This document shows positions 53,880 to 64,000 of a stretch of DNA of 64,000 nucleotides, piece by piece. The notes below the pieces were generated by a model that searched no databases, was not told where the DNA came from, and was given only the letters and a program-made list of their open reading frames with translations. Position numbers and translations under genes: made by a program. The DNA is from Biomphalaria glabrata (Eukaryota > Mollusca > Gastropoda > Planorbidae). The first letter of the stretch is position 1; every line of letters starts with the position of its first letter. The stretch lies in assembly GCF_947242115.1 (NCBI RefSeq), contig NC_074728.1, positions 16,439,542-16,503,541 on the forward strand. Reading direction: 5' to 3'.

Positions 53880-54348
53880 CGGGGCCGGATTTAAGTATGT
53901 ACAGGCCCCGGGGCAGGATTTCTGTGAAGGCCCCTACACTTTTTCGAAAGTTTTAATAAAAATCCAATTTTGAATGAAAATAATTATATCTATGTTTTAT
54001 TTCAGAAGAAAGTTCTTGTAAATGTAATCTATCTTTCCTTTTTAAAAAATAATTAAAATGCATATTTTAGTTTAAATTTTTTTGGGGGGTTTGTGGAGGG
54101 TTAGGCCCTTGGTAGACGCACTATCGTAAATCCGAAGCTGTATTTACTTATTCCAAGTATGCTAAAAGCGGTACGACCTTTTTGCCTGCTGTAAAAATGC
54201 GAAAAACATATGTTAGAAACAAAGAAAAAAACAACCTAAGAAAGTTTCTGAATTTTCGAAATTTATTTTTATCTCTTTTACGAAGGCCCCTTCTTTATGA
54301 AATCCCCGGGGCTGTAGCCCCTCCTGCCCTCCTTTAAATCCGGCCCTG
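53880..54348. mobile_element. hAT-type element (469 bp)
   Basis: Ends CGGGGCCGGATTTAAGTATG and CTTTAAATCCGGCCCTG; flanks CACGTTAT and CACGTTTT match in 7 of 8. A truncated relative is at 34359-34602. No coding capacity. Confidence 0.85.
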
Positions 54349-54659
54349 CACGTTTTAATTCCTCATTCCGTCCATTTTTATTTTAAAATTTTCCTATTCC
54401 GAACAATAGTGGGCACGTAGACCTGTTTTAGTTTCAATAGTTTAGATTCTCGATTGGAAATTACGTAATGCACTGCTAGTCTCTTCTATCTCAAACCTGA
54501 ACAACTGGTTGAACTTGAATTAGTGACGAGGCCTAGGCCTCGGGTAATGCCCTGGTAAGTAACTTCGTTGTGCCTCATTCAAAGTGATATGACTTCGTAT
54601 TTACCTTGTCAGGAAGGGGAACGACAAATGAACTCTTCTTCGATTCTAGAGCGTCGAAA
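54349..54659. other. no feature seen
   Basis: Spacer DNA. Confidence 0.45.
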
Positions 54660-55180
54660 GTCATCATCATCATCATCATCAAACTCCATTTGAGTGAGGG
54701 CTTGAGAGGCTCAAATCCTCTCTTGCAAAAGTCCTCGATGCGTAGTGCATAAAGGTCACCATAGAGGTAGATAATTTTGGGTTTCCCAGACCTGTGGAGA
54801 CGGAGATCAGCAAGTCTGGGGCTGTCGAAAAGAATATGAGATACGGTTTCCTCTTCTTCCCCGCATCGGGGGCACCGTGAATCAAAATTTGGCCATAGCC
54901 GCGAGAAATATGAGCCAACAGGACAGTGGCCTGTCCTTTACTGTGCTATAATAGCTTGCTCAGGCCTGGACAGCCTCCACCATGGGGAAGTGCGGTCAGG
55001 GTGCCTCATGCGCTCCCAGACTCCACGGGCTTTTTGGGACTTGTCCCAGCACTCAAACCACTTTTCCATTTCTGTTTTTTTTTTAAATTATTGCCATGGC
55101 ATGATGAAGATTCGCAGCCTGTTCAGTGGGTGGTGTTTGCTTTCCCTGGTGGGCCATTGAGTATGCAATAGTGTTGCCAG
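54660..55180 (-). mobile_element. LINE fragment, C-terminal zinc-knuckle region and 3' tail
   Basis: On the minus strand one frame reads CPRCGEEEETVSHILFDSPR, then LADLRLHRSGKPKI and LYGDLYALRIEDF, the cysteine-rich C-terminus of a LINE ORF2. A (GAT)n run at 54663-54680 is the likely 3' tail. The part above about 54960 is more degraded. Confidence 0.8.
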
Positions 55181-55620
55181 TCACACCTATGTGACTCGGT
55201 ACCAACTGCATTGTTACTATGGTGCCATAGCGTTGCTTTATGTGGTGTGAGTGTCGATATTCGTCGAAAGTAGAAAGTAGAATAATGAAACGCCATTATA
55301 CGATAAAATAACAATATTTTTTTTCCATTTTTCTTCAGTCCAAAAGGTTTCAAAGTAAATCCTTGACTGCAAGTCTACTGCACGCTCTTTGAACTCTAAG
55401 AGGTGAACACAACGGATGTTGTCGCTGTTGTAATCAGACTTCATCACACTTCTAATTTGTCATGAGACATCTGGAAACCGCACTAAGTGATTTTTTCTGA
55501 GAAAATTCAAATATGCTGTCAATGAAAATCAAATGACTGTTGAGTTGCACAAATAGATCAAAGCATTGATAAAAAGATTTGATGAAGATATAGTATTAAA
55601 AAAAAACAATTTTATATAAG
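55181..55620. other. 5' flank of the ANK-SOCS pseudogene
   Basis: Positions 55340-55450 resemble the DNA upstream of the intact gene at 39041, so this flank was duplicated with the gene. Confidence 0.55.
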
Positions 55621-57407
55621 ATGACGAGTCGAAAACGCCATACAAAACAAAAGAATCAAAGTCGAAGTATTTTGTCCAAAGCAAGACAAAGTCCAGAACA
55701 AATAAAAGATTTGTTTCCAAACATTGACTGCATTTATCCTGGAGGTAGAACTTTGTTGACTCTAGCCATCGAGAACGGGGAAGATATCTGTCTGGTTGAA
55801 GCTATTATTAAATCTGGTGCTGATGTCAATGTACAGAACTCCAAAGGTCAAACTGCCCTGATGTTTGCTGCCAGAGCTCAGAGAAATGACGTTTTACAGA
55901 AGTTGTTAGAAAACGAGGCTCAAGTTGATCTGCTCAATGATAAAAACTTGACAGCACTTTCCATTTGTATAGCAGAAAACAATATAGATGGAGTTAAACA
56001 TTTGGTCCAGTCTGGGGCTGATGTCAATTTAAAAACAGGCAAATTACAAGAAACTGCATTAGCACAGGCCAAAAGACTGGGCAAAATTCACGTGATTGAT
56101 CTTTTAGGGCGAAGTGATCTTAGTCTTACTGATATATCTCTACAATCTAGTAGTGTAGATAAAGTTGAACAAAAGAGTGCGCGAAGTAAAGAAATAACAG
56201 AGAACAAAAATGAAGAACTAAGACTTTGTTTGACTAAATTTTTTTTATTTGAAACACTCTAAAGGCAATGGCCAGAAAATTAGTTTTAAAACTTTTCGCA
56301 AATTAGCTGATGTGTTTCAGAAAAATGGCAGACTTAACTGTCAGGACTCTTCAGGAGCAACTTTATTAATGTATGCAGCGATGCAAGGGTCACGTGAAAG
56401 TTTGGAATACATTTTAAATTTAAACCCAGATGATATCCACACAAAAGACGCGTATGGTAGGACAGCGCTTATGTATGCCATTGAACATTGCCATTCAAAC
56501 CAATTAATTGAACATATTCTAAGTCTTGGAGCTGATGTTGGTATACAGGACAGAGATGGCGTGACCGCTCTTATGATAGCGTTCAAAAATTCTTTAGAGA
56601 TAGGCGATTCAATTCTTAAAAAATTAGCTTCAAAGAACATAGAACAAAGAACTGTGTAGGTAAAACTGCATTTATGTATGCAACAAAATATAAAGCTTCG
56701 GAAGATTGTTTAAAAATTCCGATGAAGTGAGGAGCCGATATCAACATTCCAGATGCATTTGGTATAACACCTTTAAGTTATTTAATTAAAGGCAATGCTA
56801 TTGAATGTAGATGTAATGACTTATTTGGAACTATATTTCACATTCCAAGAAGGTCATCAATCAAAACATCAAAATGCAGATCTGAATGTCTACGTACAGT
56901 GCTGAAAATTTCAAATTCATTTAGTCAAAAATTAAGTTCAAGAAATCGCCAAATAATTTTTGAATATCTGGAGAGTCACCAGATGGATTCTCTCAACTGG
57001 TTTTACTCTAAGGATAAAACTTACAACCCAAAGTCGTGGACAGTAGTAAATTTAGAGGATTGTTTCCGTTGTTAGTTGCTCTGGAGTTAGGTCATCTGGA
57101 CATGGCCAGTTTCATAACAGACAACTACTACATGACCAAGAAAGACTTCACGTTTTTAAGAAAATTTTATGACAAACCTACCTGGATGACACTTTATTTC
57201 AATTCATCGTTGAATATTTCAAGAGGGGCTATTAAATTTGCAGAGGAAACTGTTTCCCAACCTTGGCCCCTGGTCAAGCTGAGCTTCATCGCAGTCTCAA
57301 CTTGTATTGGTTTATATGGAGACAGAGCTGAACGTGTAACAAAACTTCCCATTCCACAGATATTAAAAAACAAACTTTTATTCCAATCTCCAGAGGCTCA
57401 ACGTTAG
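55621..57407 (+). pseudogene. ANK-SOCS paralogue, disrupted
   Basis: The first 200 codons (MTSRKRHTKQKNQ onward) are nearly identical to the gene at 39041. Then one extra base in a T-run near 56240 shifts the frame. After the Asn-Pro-Asp at 56423-56431, 582 bp of the intact gene (39851-40432, 194 codons) are absent; the junction falls at the same place within an ankyrin repeat on both sides, so about six repeats were lost in register. A one-base loss near 56645, a stop near 56726 (AAGTGAGGA) and a small deletion near 57025 follow. The last 123 codons, including the SOCS-like LVKLSFIAVSTCIG and VTKLPIPQILKNKLLF, are open and well kept. A short N-terminal ankyrin protein of 213 aa could still be made. 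Confidence 0.88.
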
Positions 57408-57441
57408 TTCGAAGTATAATATAATAACTCATCTGGGTGCA

Positions 57442-57443
<2 letters not shown>

Positions 57444-57496
<53 letters not shown>
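57444..57496. repeat. (TA)n microsatellite
   Basis: A pure AT run just after the pseudogene. Confidence 0.95.
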
Positions 57497-57498
<2 letters not shown>

Positions 57499-57672
57499 CT
57501 ATCTGATTAGCAGGTAATAAGCATACAGGTTGGCTAATTATTAATAATACAATTCTTTTGCACCTACTAATTATTATAATATTAATATAGGCCTAAATAC
57601 ATTTTATGTTGGGATAGAGATCTGGTTGTATGAAGTTGGTTAGGCCTTGACATCAAAGTATGTCATAATTAT
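57497..57672. other. no feature seen
   Basis: Short spacer between two microsatellites. Confidence 0.45.
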
Positions 57673-57815
<143 letters not shown>

Positions 57816-57984
57816 CAGACAGATAGATTGATTGATTGATACGTACATAAATACATACATATATATATATATATACATACATTTTACAAACATACATACA
57901 TTAGATTAGATTAAATTAATTTAGATTAGATTAGATTAGATTAGGGTAAGGGTAAAAAATGTTCCATTTTTTTTACAAAGCTTA

Positions 57985-58610
57985 TTAAATATCAACTCAC
58001 TCTGTCTGTATGTCCATATGGTAAAAAGTTTGTACACTTTATTTCTTCCACACCCAATCTCTGATCAAGCTGAAATTTTGCACAATTATTTCTTTTACCT
58101 AACAATACAAGAATCAATACACAAAAATGAGTAAATTAACCATTGGTTATTGATTATTTGGTTTTGTAACTCTGTTAAAATAGACACTTGAATTGAAACA
58201 GCACTTTCATAATGTAAACACGTTTCTTTATTCAGACATCTTGGCACTGAGGCTCTTCATACAATATACCTAAAAGAGGGATAACTCAACTATTAGGTGA
58301 GTCAATGCAAGGGACGTAACTTTCCATCAACAATCTCAAACAAGGGAAAGAAATTGTATTTGAGTGATGTGGTGGTATAAGCTGAATCAGTCCCCTTTAT
58401 AGCTCACCGCTTTAAAGTACGTTTACGACAAACAATATTATACAATCTTCTGTTTTCAAATTCATTAGCAGAGTAGTTAAGTGAGTATGTCGTCTTCAAG
58501 AGGTGTAAGCCATGAGTTCAAATTCAGGTCGTTCCATTTTTTTTTTTATTTTTTTTTTTAGAAATGCTTTTAAAAAGTAATGGCGGTAAAATTCACCCAG
58601 ATATCCTTTT
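57985..58610 (+). mobile_element. SINE-like repeat, family C, copy 2
   Basis: Aligns with 20998-21475 at both ends (AATCTCTGATCAAGCTGAAA; CATGAGTTCAAATTCAGGTC; AAATGCTTTTAAAA), with about 100 bases of extra sequence in the middle. A tRNA-like block with TTAGCAGAGTAGTTAAG and a B-box-like GAGTTCAAATTC is at the right. Confidence 0.65.
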
Positions 58611-59796
58611 CTCCCCCCCCCAAAACAAAATGGCTCTATAAATTGTGTAATGGAAATATTTCTTTTTTAACTTTTTCTCTACGTAATTATTTATCACATT
58701 TTGGTGGAATCAACGCTGCTATCGTCAGTTAGGAGAGAAAGAGTTAAAGAGTATTTTCTAATATTTTACTTGTTTCTTTTATTTATTTTATTATTAACGT
58801 TCAAATTGCATGAATAATTGTATTTCAAAATGTAATAGTCTAAACTTCAATATTCCTGATATAGATGATATTGCTTAATAGTTTGTCAAAGTGTATCATG
58901 TCTTCTTCATACAACGGAATGTATCATTTATGAATTTATTATTTTTTTGTGGAAAAAGTGGGAAGGGACTTTGATTCAATGATTTACCAAGTTTAACCCT
59001 TGGGAAATTATTTATTCAATTTGTGTACGGTACTGTGGTATATTTCAATAACAGAATTTCATTGGTTTAGTTTGCAGCCAGTCTAAGAGATGGAAACTCC
59101 GAAATAAAAACTCCGACTATCTGTTGTTTACAAAGTATCCGACGTCTGTGCCCTGCTGTGAATAACATTTAATGTCAAGTCAATTACCACTTACATATTC
59201 ACCTCAGGCTGGAGGAAACGTAATATTTTGCAATGTGAAAAATTGTACTCCTCCATCATCTTGGGACTTTTAAAACATGCTATTTCTATGTCTATAATCA
59301 CTCTCACACCAAGTCATCAGCTACGTAAATGAGCAATGGTCTTTAAAATTAACAACCTTTTTTTTAGTTACTAGTTGGATTACGAAGAGAGCGATTACAT
59401 TCACGTGTTTATGTATTGTGTGTGTGTGTCCCATGTATTGTGTGTGTATTTGTGTATGGCTCGTGTATTGAAAACAAAATAAAAGAGAGACAGACAGAAT
59501 CTAAAATCTGCAAAAGATGTTGACTTTTGCGTGAAAAAAAAAAGGAAAAGGGGGGGGGGTCAAAGATTGTAAACTACTAAGATTAGCTAGCCAGTATATT
59601 TGATGTTGAGAACTTTGAATTCATAGCAATGATGTTATAAACAATTGTTCTTACTACACTGACTAATCCAGGGGAAGTGGGGGGGGGGGGGGCGTACCGC
59701 ACTCTATCAACCCACTCCTATCAGGATTTTGCAGAGAAATTACACAATTTGTGAAAATAATGATTCTTTTGTTGTGATGCCAAAAGTAAGTTTCAT
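58611..59796. other. no gene seen
   Basis: AT-rich; short GT runs near 59410-59450 and a G-run at 59549-59559. No domain or repeat family recognised. Confidence 0.5.
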
Positions 59797-60022
59797 CGTG
59801 TGTCAAACACAAGAAAAAAAAATCTAATAGTCTTATATCTATATGGTGTGTCAAACACACAAAAAATAAATCTAATAGTCTTATATCTATATGGTGTGTC
59901 AAACACACAAAAAATAAATCTAATAGTCTTATATCTATATGGTGTGTCAAACACACAAAAAATAAATCTAATAGTCTTATATCTATATGGTGTGTCAAAC
60001 ACACAAAAAATAAATCTAATAG
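59797..60022. repeat. 48-bp tandem repeat (~4.5 copies)
   Basis: Unit TCTAATAGTCTTATATCTAT plus ATGGTGTGTCAAACACACAA and AAAATAAA, 48 bp, nearly identical in all copies. Each unit holds a small palindrome GTGTGTCAAACACAC. The multiple-of-three period keeps frames open on both strands. Confidence 0.93.
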
Positions 60023-60420
60023 AGCTTTCTTCTTCTTCTTCTTCATCGTTCTCATTGTTATGTTGGAGTGTTCATATGACTAGACCAATACATGAGATGA
60101 ACTGCGCAGTGGTTTCCAAATCAGGGAGCTCTCCATATAGTTTTCTTTCTATTGGGGTGATTTGGGGCCAATGTCTTATACGGGCCTCTTGGTAGAGAGA
60201 GCAGTTTTGGAGGACGTGGTCGGCATTTTCTGGTGATACTCCACATGGGCAGATTTCACTGTTTCCAATTTTGAGCTTCCGGAACATGTGTTGTCGCATT
60301 CTGTTGTGTCCGGTCCTGAGTCGAAAGATTAGACGTTGGTCTTGTCGGGATAGCTTATAGTAAGCGTCATCTTTCTTGTGATTTGGATGAGAGCTCGTCC
60401 ATTTCTCATTTATTTGACTA
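60023..60420 (-). mobile_element. LINE fragment, C-terminal zinc-knuckle region (fourth family)
   Basis: The minus frame 60299-60072 reads MRQHMFRKLKIGNSEICPCG, then ENADHVLQNCSLYQEAR and ERKLYGELPDLETTAQFI, the familiar C-terminus of a jockey-related LINE. A (GAA)n run at 60028-60043 is the likely 3' tail. The upstream part to about 60420 is recognisable but broken. Confidence 0.85.
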
Positions 60421-61575
60421 TATGGAGGTGGTGATGGCTTTTAATCGATCGTACCATTCTATTGATAACCCATGCAGCTCTATTGATAACCCATGCAGCT
60501 ATGGTACTGCAGTTAATACTTTTTTAACCTACGTGGACAATTCTGATTAGAATTTCTTTTCTACCCCATCTTGTGTATTTCAACAAAAGAAAAAAAAATG
60601 ACAACTGCAATTTATTACAATAAAAATTGAGGGTACAGCCTGTGGATAATTGAACTATAAAATGAATAGAATCAAGAATTTTTAAAAATCAATATCAAGA
60701 TATTTTATAAAGCATTAAGCTAATGAGTTTGTTGCATAATATATAGCTTTATTCAATGCTAAACAAGTTTTTTTCTTTTTATAAGTGAATACATTTCAAT
60801 AGAACACTTTTAAACTACCGGATAGCATTGAGTGACTGTTCATAGACAAATAAAAAAATAAGAAAAGTGACACAAAATGTAAAAAATACATTCAAACATT
60901 TGCTAGAGATGTCCAAAAAGTTTCAAGCACAAAACAAAATGTTTCTATTTAATAAAACTTTCCCATTAAAACTAAAAAGTTTGTACAAGTAAATGAAACA
61001 AAAGAAACTGTAGTTCTACAGTAAAGACACTTTGACCTTCCTTTGACTTGTATCCAATACAGTCTCTCTCAAGTCAATAAGAAAGATTATCTGTATAATA
61101 TACATCATGTATAAATTATCCACACAAGATCTTCACAGGTACAGCTTGGGTTAGTGGGGTGTAAAAAAAAAACTGTTCACAAACTCTGAATTAGCCACCT
61201 GGAATTAACAGTCAGTTCTTCAAGATGGGAGACAAGAAAGAGTAAACCCCACCTCAGATTGCTGAGAGTCAATTAAACCATGCTTTTTGATACCTTAAAA
61301 CCCTTCTATCTTACAGAGGCACTTCACTGGGCATTACAGAGTTAAAAGAGCTCAATGTTTGCTTGTTTTTTTTTCATGAATTGAAATCAGCTGATTGTTT
61401 AATAATTAGAATCATGTAATAAGAAATTCAATTTACAAAAAATATTATTAAACCATTAAAAATAATTCCATACAAGTGAAACCAAACATTCAAAATTCAA
61501 TGTATCAGAACACGTTTTTTTTTCATTTTACATTTCATTGGATAATAAAATACAAGCGCAAACAGCTAAATGACT
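60421..61575. other. no gene seen
   Basis: AT-rich DNA with a short duplicated segment (CTATTGATAACCCATGCAGC at 60459 and 60480). Confidence 0.5.
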
Positions 61576-61715
61576 CATTTAAATAGCTAGGGTAAAAAAT
61601 AAGAAGTTGATTCCTTTAAATAGTTAGGGTCAAACATTGGAAGTAGACTCTATTAATATTTAGGATCAAACATTAGAAGTTGACTAATTTAAATACCTAG
61701 GGTCAACATTTAAAG
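61576..61715. repeat. degenerate ~47-bp tandem repeat
   Basis: Four or so diverged units of TTTAAATAGCTAGGGTCAAA type followed by ATTAGAAGTTGACT. Confidence 0.65.
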
Positions 61716-61784
61716 AGATGGGAGATAACTAAAAGTGACAAAAACCCATTTAACCTTGGCATTAGTAAATTATGGAACATCCAT

Positions 61785-62000
61785 AAGTAAAGTTAAAACT
61801 GTATTCCCAGCAGTCTCTATTCTCTTATATGGTTGAGAAAGTTGGATGCTGAACGCTGAGGCTAAAAGAAGAAATCAAGTCTAAAAGAATAGGCCTAATT
61901 GCTACAGAAATCAGTTATTAGGAAAAGATAAGAACACTCCCGCAGGTAAAAAGAAAGAACTCTTCAATATTGTGAAGAGACAAACGCTGAGCTGGTTCAT
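61785..62000 (+). mobile_element. LINE fragment, reverse transcriptase thumb region
   Basis: With some stops, the + strand reads LLYG-ESWMLNAEAKRR, then KKELFNIVKRQTLSWF, matching the LLYGCESWTLTAEAEKRI and KRRKLSWF motifs of the third LINE family (48159-49290). Confidence 0.7.
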
Positions 62001-62029
62001 GAATATTGTAAAAATAAAATAAATTTCAT

Positions 62030-62200
62030 GCTTATAGCAAAGCGCTTTGGTCCAATGACATTTGTGGACCAGTGGGGGGGAGGGGGTATCTAGGAGAAGG
62101 TTTTTCGTGCTGCCTGAGTCGGGTGTCGAACCTCAAGCCCCCTTCATAGGTAGCCAAGCCAAGCGTTCTTAGCATTTCGACCACGCTTCCAACCATTGTA
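62030..62200 (-). mobile_element. SINE-like element, family B, reversed
   Basis: On the minus strand an A-box-like GTGGTCGAAATGCTAAG and a B-box-like GAGGTTCGACACCCGA at tRNA-like spacing precede GCAGCACGAAAAACCTTCTC, as in 4040-4190. Confidence 0.7.
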
Positions 62201-63169
62201 AGACATAACTCAATGTCATAAGTCATCCTTGAAGGAGGAAGCATGAAAAAAAGAATTGTCCAAAGAAAAACTAGTTGGACAACTTGAAAAAATGGATCAG
62301 CCTCCATCTTGATATTCAGCATAGCCACTGACTGAAAAGAGTGGAGATTTGGTTACATGAAGAAAAGCAGCATCACAATGACACACGTCAAAGAACTAAT
62401 AATGTGATGGAATTTAGATGAGATGTAAATAATTTTCTGCTGGAGGCCGACAAAAAGATGTAAAAGAAAAAAAAAAAGTGTTTATATCAATCAAGGAATA
62501 AAAGATATTACAGAGGAATGCTAAGAATTGGATTTCATAATTCTTGAGTTTAATTATTAAACATATTATGTGAAAACATTTTTGAAACAAATTTTTAAAC
62601 ATAAAAAATATCAGACAAACCAAGTATAACTGAACTCTTATATTTGCTTGATTAGTTAATGTTCGAATGATTTTTTTTAATGCTAATATCTGTTTAAAAA
62701 AGCAGAAAAGAGGTCATGGGTTAGTTGGTACAATATGGTGGCCAGAGAGGTATCTGGGCATCTATAACTATAACCATTAAATTTACTTGGGAATTACACA
62801 GCTGTAAATCTTTGGAAACATCATCCATGCTATGGAAATTTTTTAGATTTTAGGAATTCTAAAGAATAAACCTAATGTGAACTGTTCAAATTGTGCAACC
62901 AGTAATGTTACATATGAGGAACTAGATTGCATATATACCAGCTTTAAAAGTAATAAGAAAGCTTTTAAAAATAGGAAATATAAATTTGGAAATTTAAACA
63001 TTTTAGAATTTGCTTTTAAAACTTGAAATGAACAAACAATGAATTAAAGATGAAAGAATGACAGAGCAATGACTGAGTCACAGTCTGAAATTCTTTAATT
63101 TCTCTACAAAGCTATTTAGAATAATGTGTTTCCTTTTAGATCTTAATATCTATCTGTTTCTTATAAGTA
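62201..63169. other. no gene seen
   Basis: AT-rich DNA without supported features. Confidence 0.5.
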
Positions 63170-63362
63170 TGTCAAGTGGCCAGCACATTGACCAACCACC
63201 TTACTTTCACCAACTTTCACCATAGTCTGGTACACATTAGAGTTGGGTGAAATCAGTGGTGTCCTAAAAATCATGAAATTAAAAGTCCCAGTCACAGAGA
63301 CTTAAGCTCAGGACCTCTTGGTTCAGAAGCTAAGCACTTAACCACTCAGCCACCAAGCTCAC
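63170..63362 (-). mobile_element. SINE family A, reversed copy with tRNA-like head
   Basis: On the minus strand: GGTGGCTGAGTGGTTAAGTG (A box), then a B-box region degraded to GTCCTGAGCTTAAGTC, then a body with GTGCTGGCCACTTGACAT as in the 4321 copy. Confidence 0.8.
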
Positions 63363-64000
63363 AAATTAATATTTAGCCGTTATAAAAAATACTGAGTCAG
63401 ATTAATGCTTCGGTCATGAAATTTTATTTCGATGTAAAGCTACAATTTAATGGCTTTTAACTGTAAAAAAGTGAATTCTAAAATTAAACAAGATTAATAG
63501 AATAGAAAAAAGAGCCCCTACATTTTTATAAAGCTCTGATAAAAAAATGTATCCTAGATTAAGACAAAAAATGAATTATCCACCTTAAGGGGAAAAAAAT
63601 CTAAACACCATTTCAAAGGTTAGGTAGTGAGTTTTTCATGAGAAATTTTATGGTACCTGCAACCATTACTGCTGAAGTACTAATAATTTCATGAGACTGG
63701 ATTGTCCATGCACTTGCAATAAAACATTTTTCAAACTATAAAAATTTCATTTTGTTAAACTAGGACAGTCCTCTATTGCCAACATATTACATACTGCAAA
63801 TCATTCAGTTGCAAAAAAGACAGGAAAAAAAAACATAACATTAATGATACAAGAACTATTGAAAAGTTCATTTACAAACAGCTTCAATATTACCCTGATA
63901 ACTCATGTATATCATATTACATTAATAAATTCTGTAACAAACTCATGAGATAGAAGAACAATATTTTTAGGAGAATATAAAACAATAAATTATAGAAGAA
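63363..64000. other. no gene seen
   Basis: AT-rich DNA to the window edge. It could be part of a long UTR or intron of a gene outside the window, but nothing shows this. Confidence 0.45.

Noticed and set aside
55621-57407. A second functional ANK-SOCS gene
   Set aside because: Several frame changes and a stop interrupt it relative to the gene at 39041; an intron-based rescue was considered, but no matching splice signals flank the breaks.

Overview
The window looks like nuclear DNA of an invertebrate animal, most likely a gastropod mollusc. This is inferred from AT-rich, repeat-dense sequence, intron-split genes of a family typical of invertebrates (AA15 copper oxidases), tRNA-derived SINEs, LINE fragments and many short-inverted-repeat DNA elements. 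There is no bacterial-style gene packing, no operon and no CRISPR array. True coding sequence is only a few percent of the window.

Genes. (1) Positions 3713-23515 hold two tandem, same-strand, four-exon genes for secreted AA15 lytic polysaccharide monooxygenases. Intron positions and phases are identical and internal exon lengths match exactly (171 and 211 bp). Copy 1 encodes 314 aa with a long Thr/Pro-rich then acidic tail. Copy 2 encodes 251 aa, has a GC-AG intron, and its stop codon lies inside a 27-bp minisatellite. (2) Positions 39041-41461 hold a single-exon gene for an 806-residue protein with about 14 ankyrin repeats and a C-terminal SOCS-box-like segment, so it resembles an ASB-type Cullin-5 ubiquitin ligase adaptor. 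A broken tandem paralogue lies at 55621-57407; it has lost 194 codons in repeat register.

Everything else is mobile DNA and satellites. hAT-type elements are recognised by short inverted ends and 8-bp target duplications: 1586-2321, 7724-8264, 12738-14339, 23878-26417, 27473-29251, 37534-38191, 41969-42160, 50346-50619, 53368-53476 and 53880-54348, plus partial ones. Two Helitron-type elements (37497-38499 and 46451-47234) carry the same nested hAT copy. A Tigger-like element with a transposase tail lies at 5510-6214. LINE pieces come from several families; the largest (34635-36312) has a 32-bp target duplication, and one (52680-53534) shows a 5' inversion. LTR remains of one related family lie at 14651, 21669, 45290 and 47235. 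Three tRNA-headed SINE-like families are scattered. Minisatellites have units of 16, 25, 26, 27, 30, 31, 42, 48, about 52 and 63 bp; many stay open in several frames and make false long ORFs.

Layout: 1-3.7 kb upstream repeats; 3.7-10.2 LPMO copy 1 with repeat-filled introns; 10.2-19.1 LINE, hAT, LTR; 19.1-23.5 LPMO copy 2; 23.8-29.3 a cluster of one hAT family; 29.4-36.9 minisatellites and LINE; 37-38.5 Helitron; 39-41.5 ANK-SOCS gene; 42-55 mixed mobile DNA; 55.6-57.4 ANK-SOCS pseudogene; 57.4-64 satellites, LINE and SINE scraps, and AT-rich sequence with no gene seen. I found no clearly new molecular system. The most instructive points are the copper-oxidase pair, the ANK-SOCS pair and the nested-transposon histories. 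All similarity statements come from reading the sequence and from memory of the families; no search was run.
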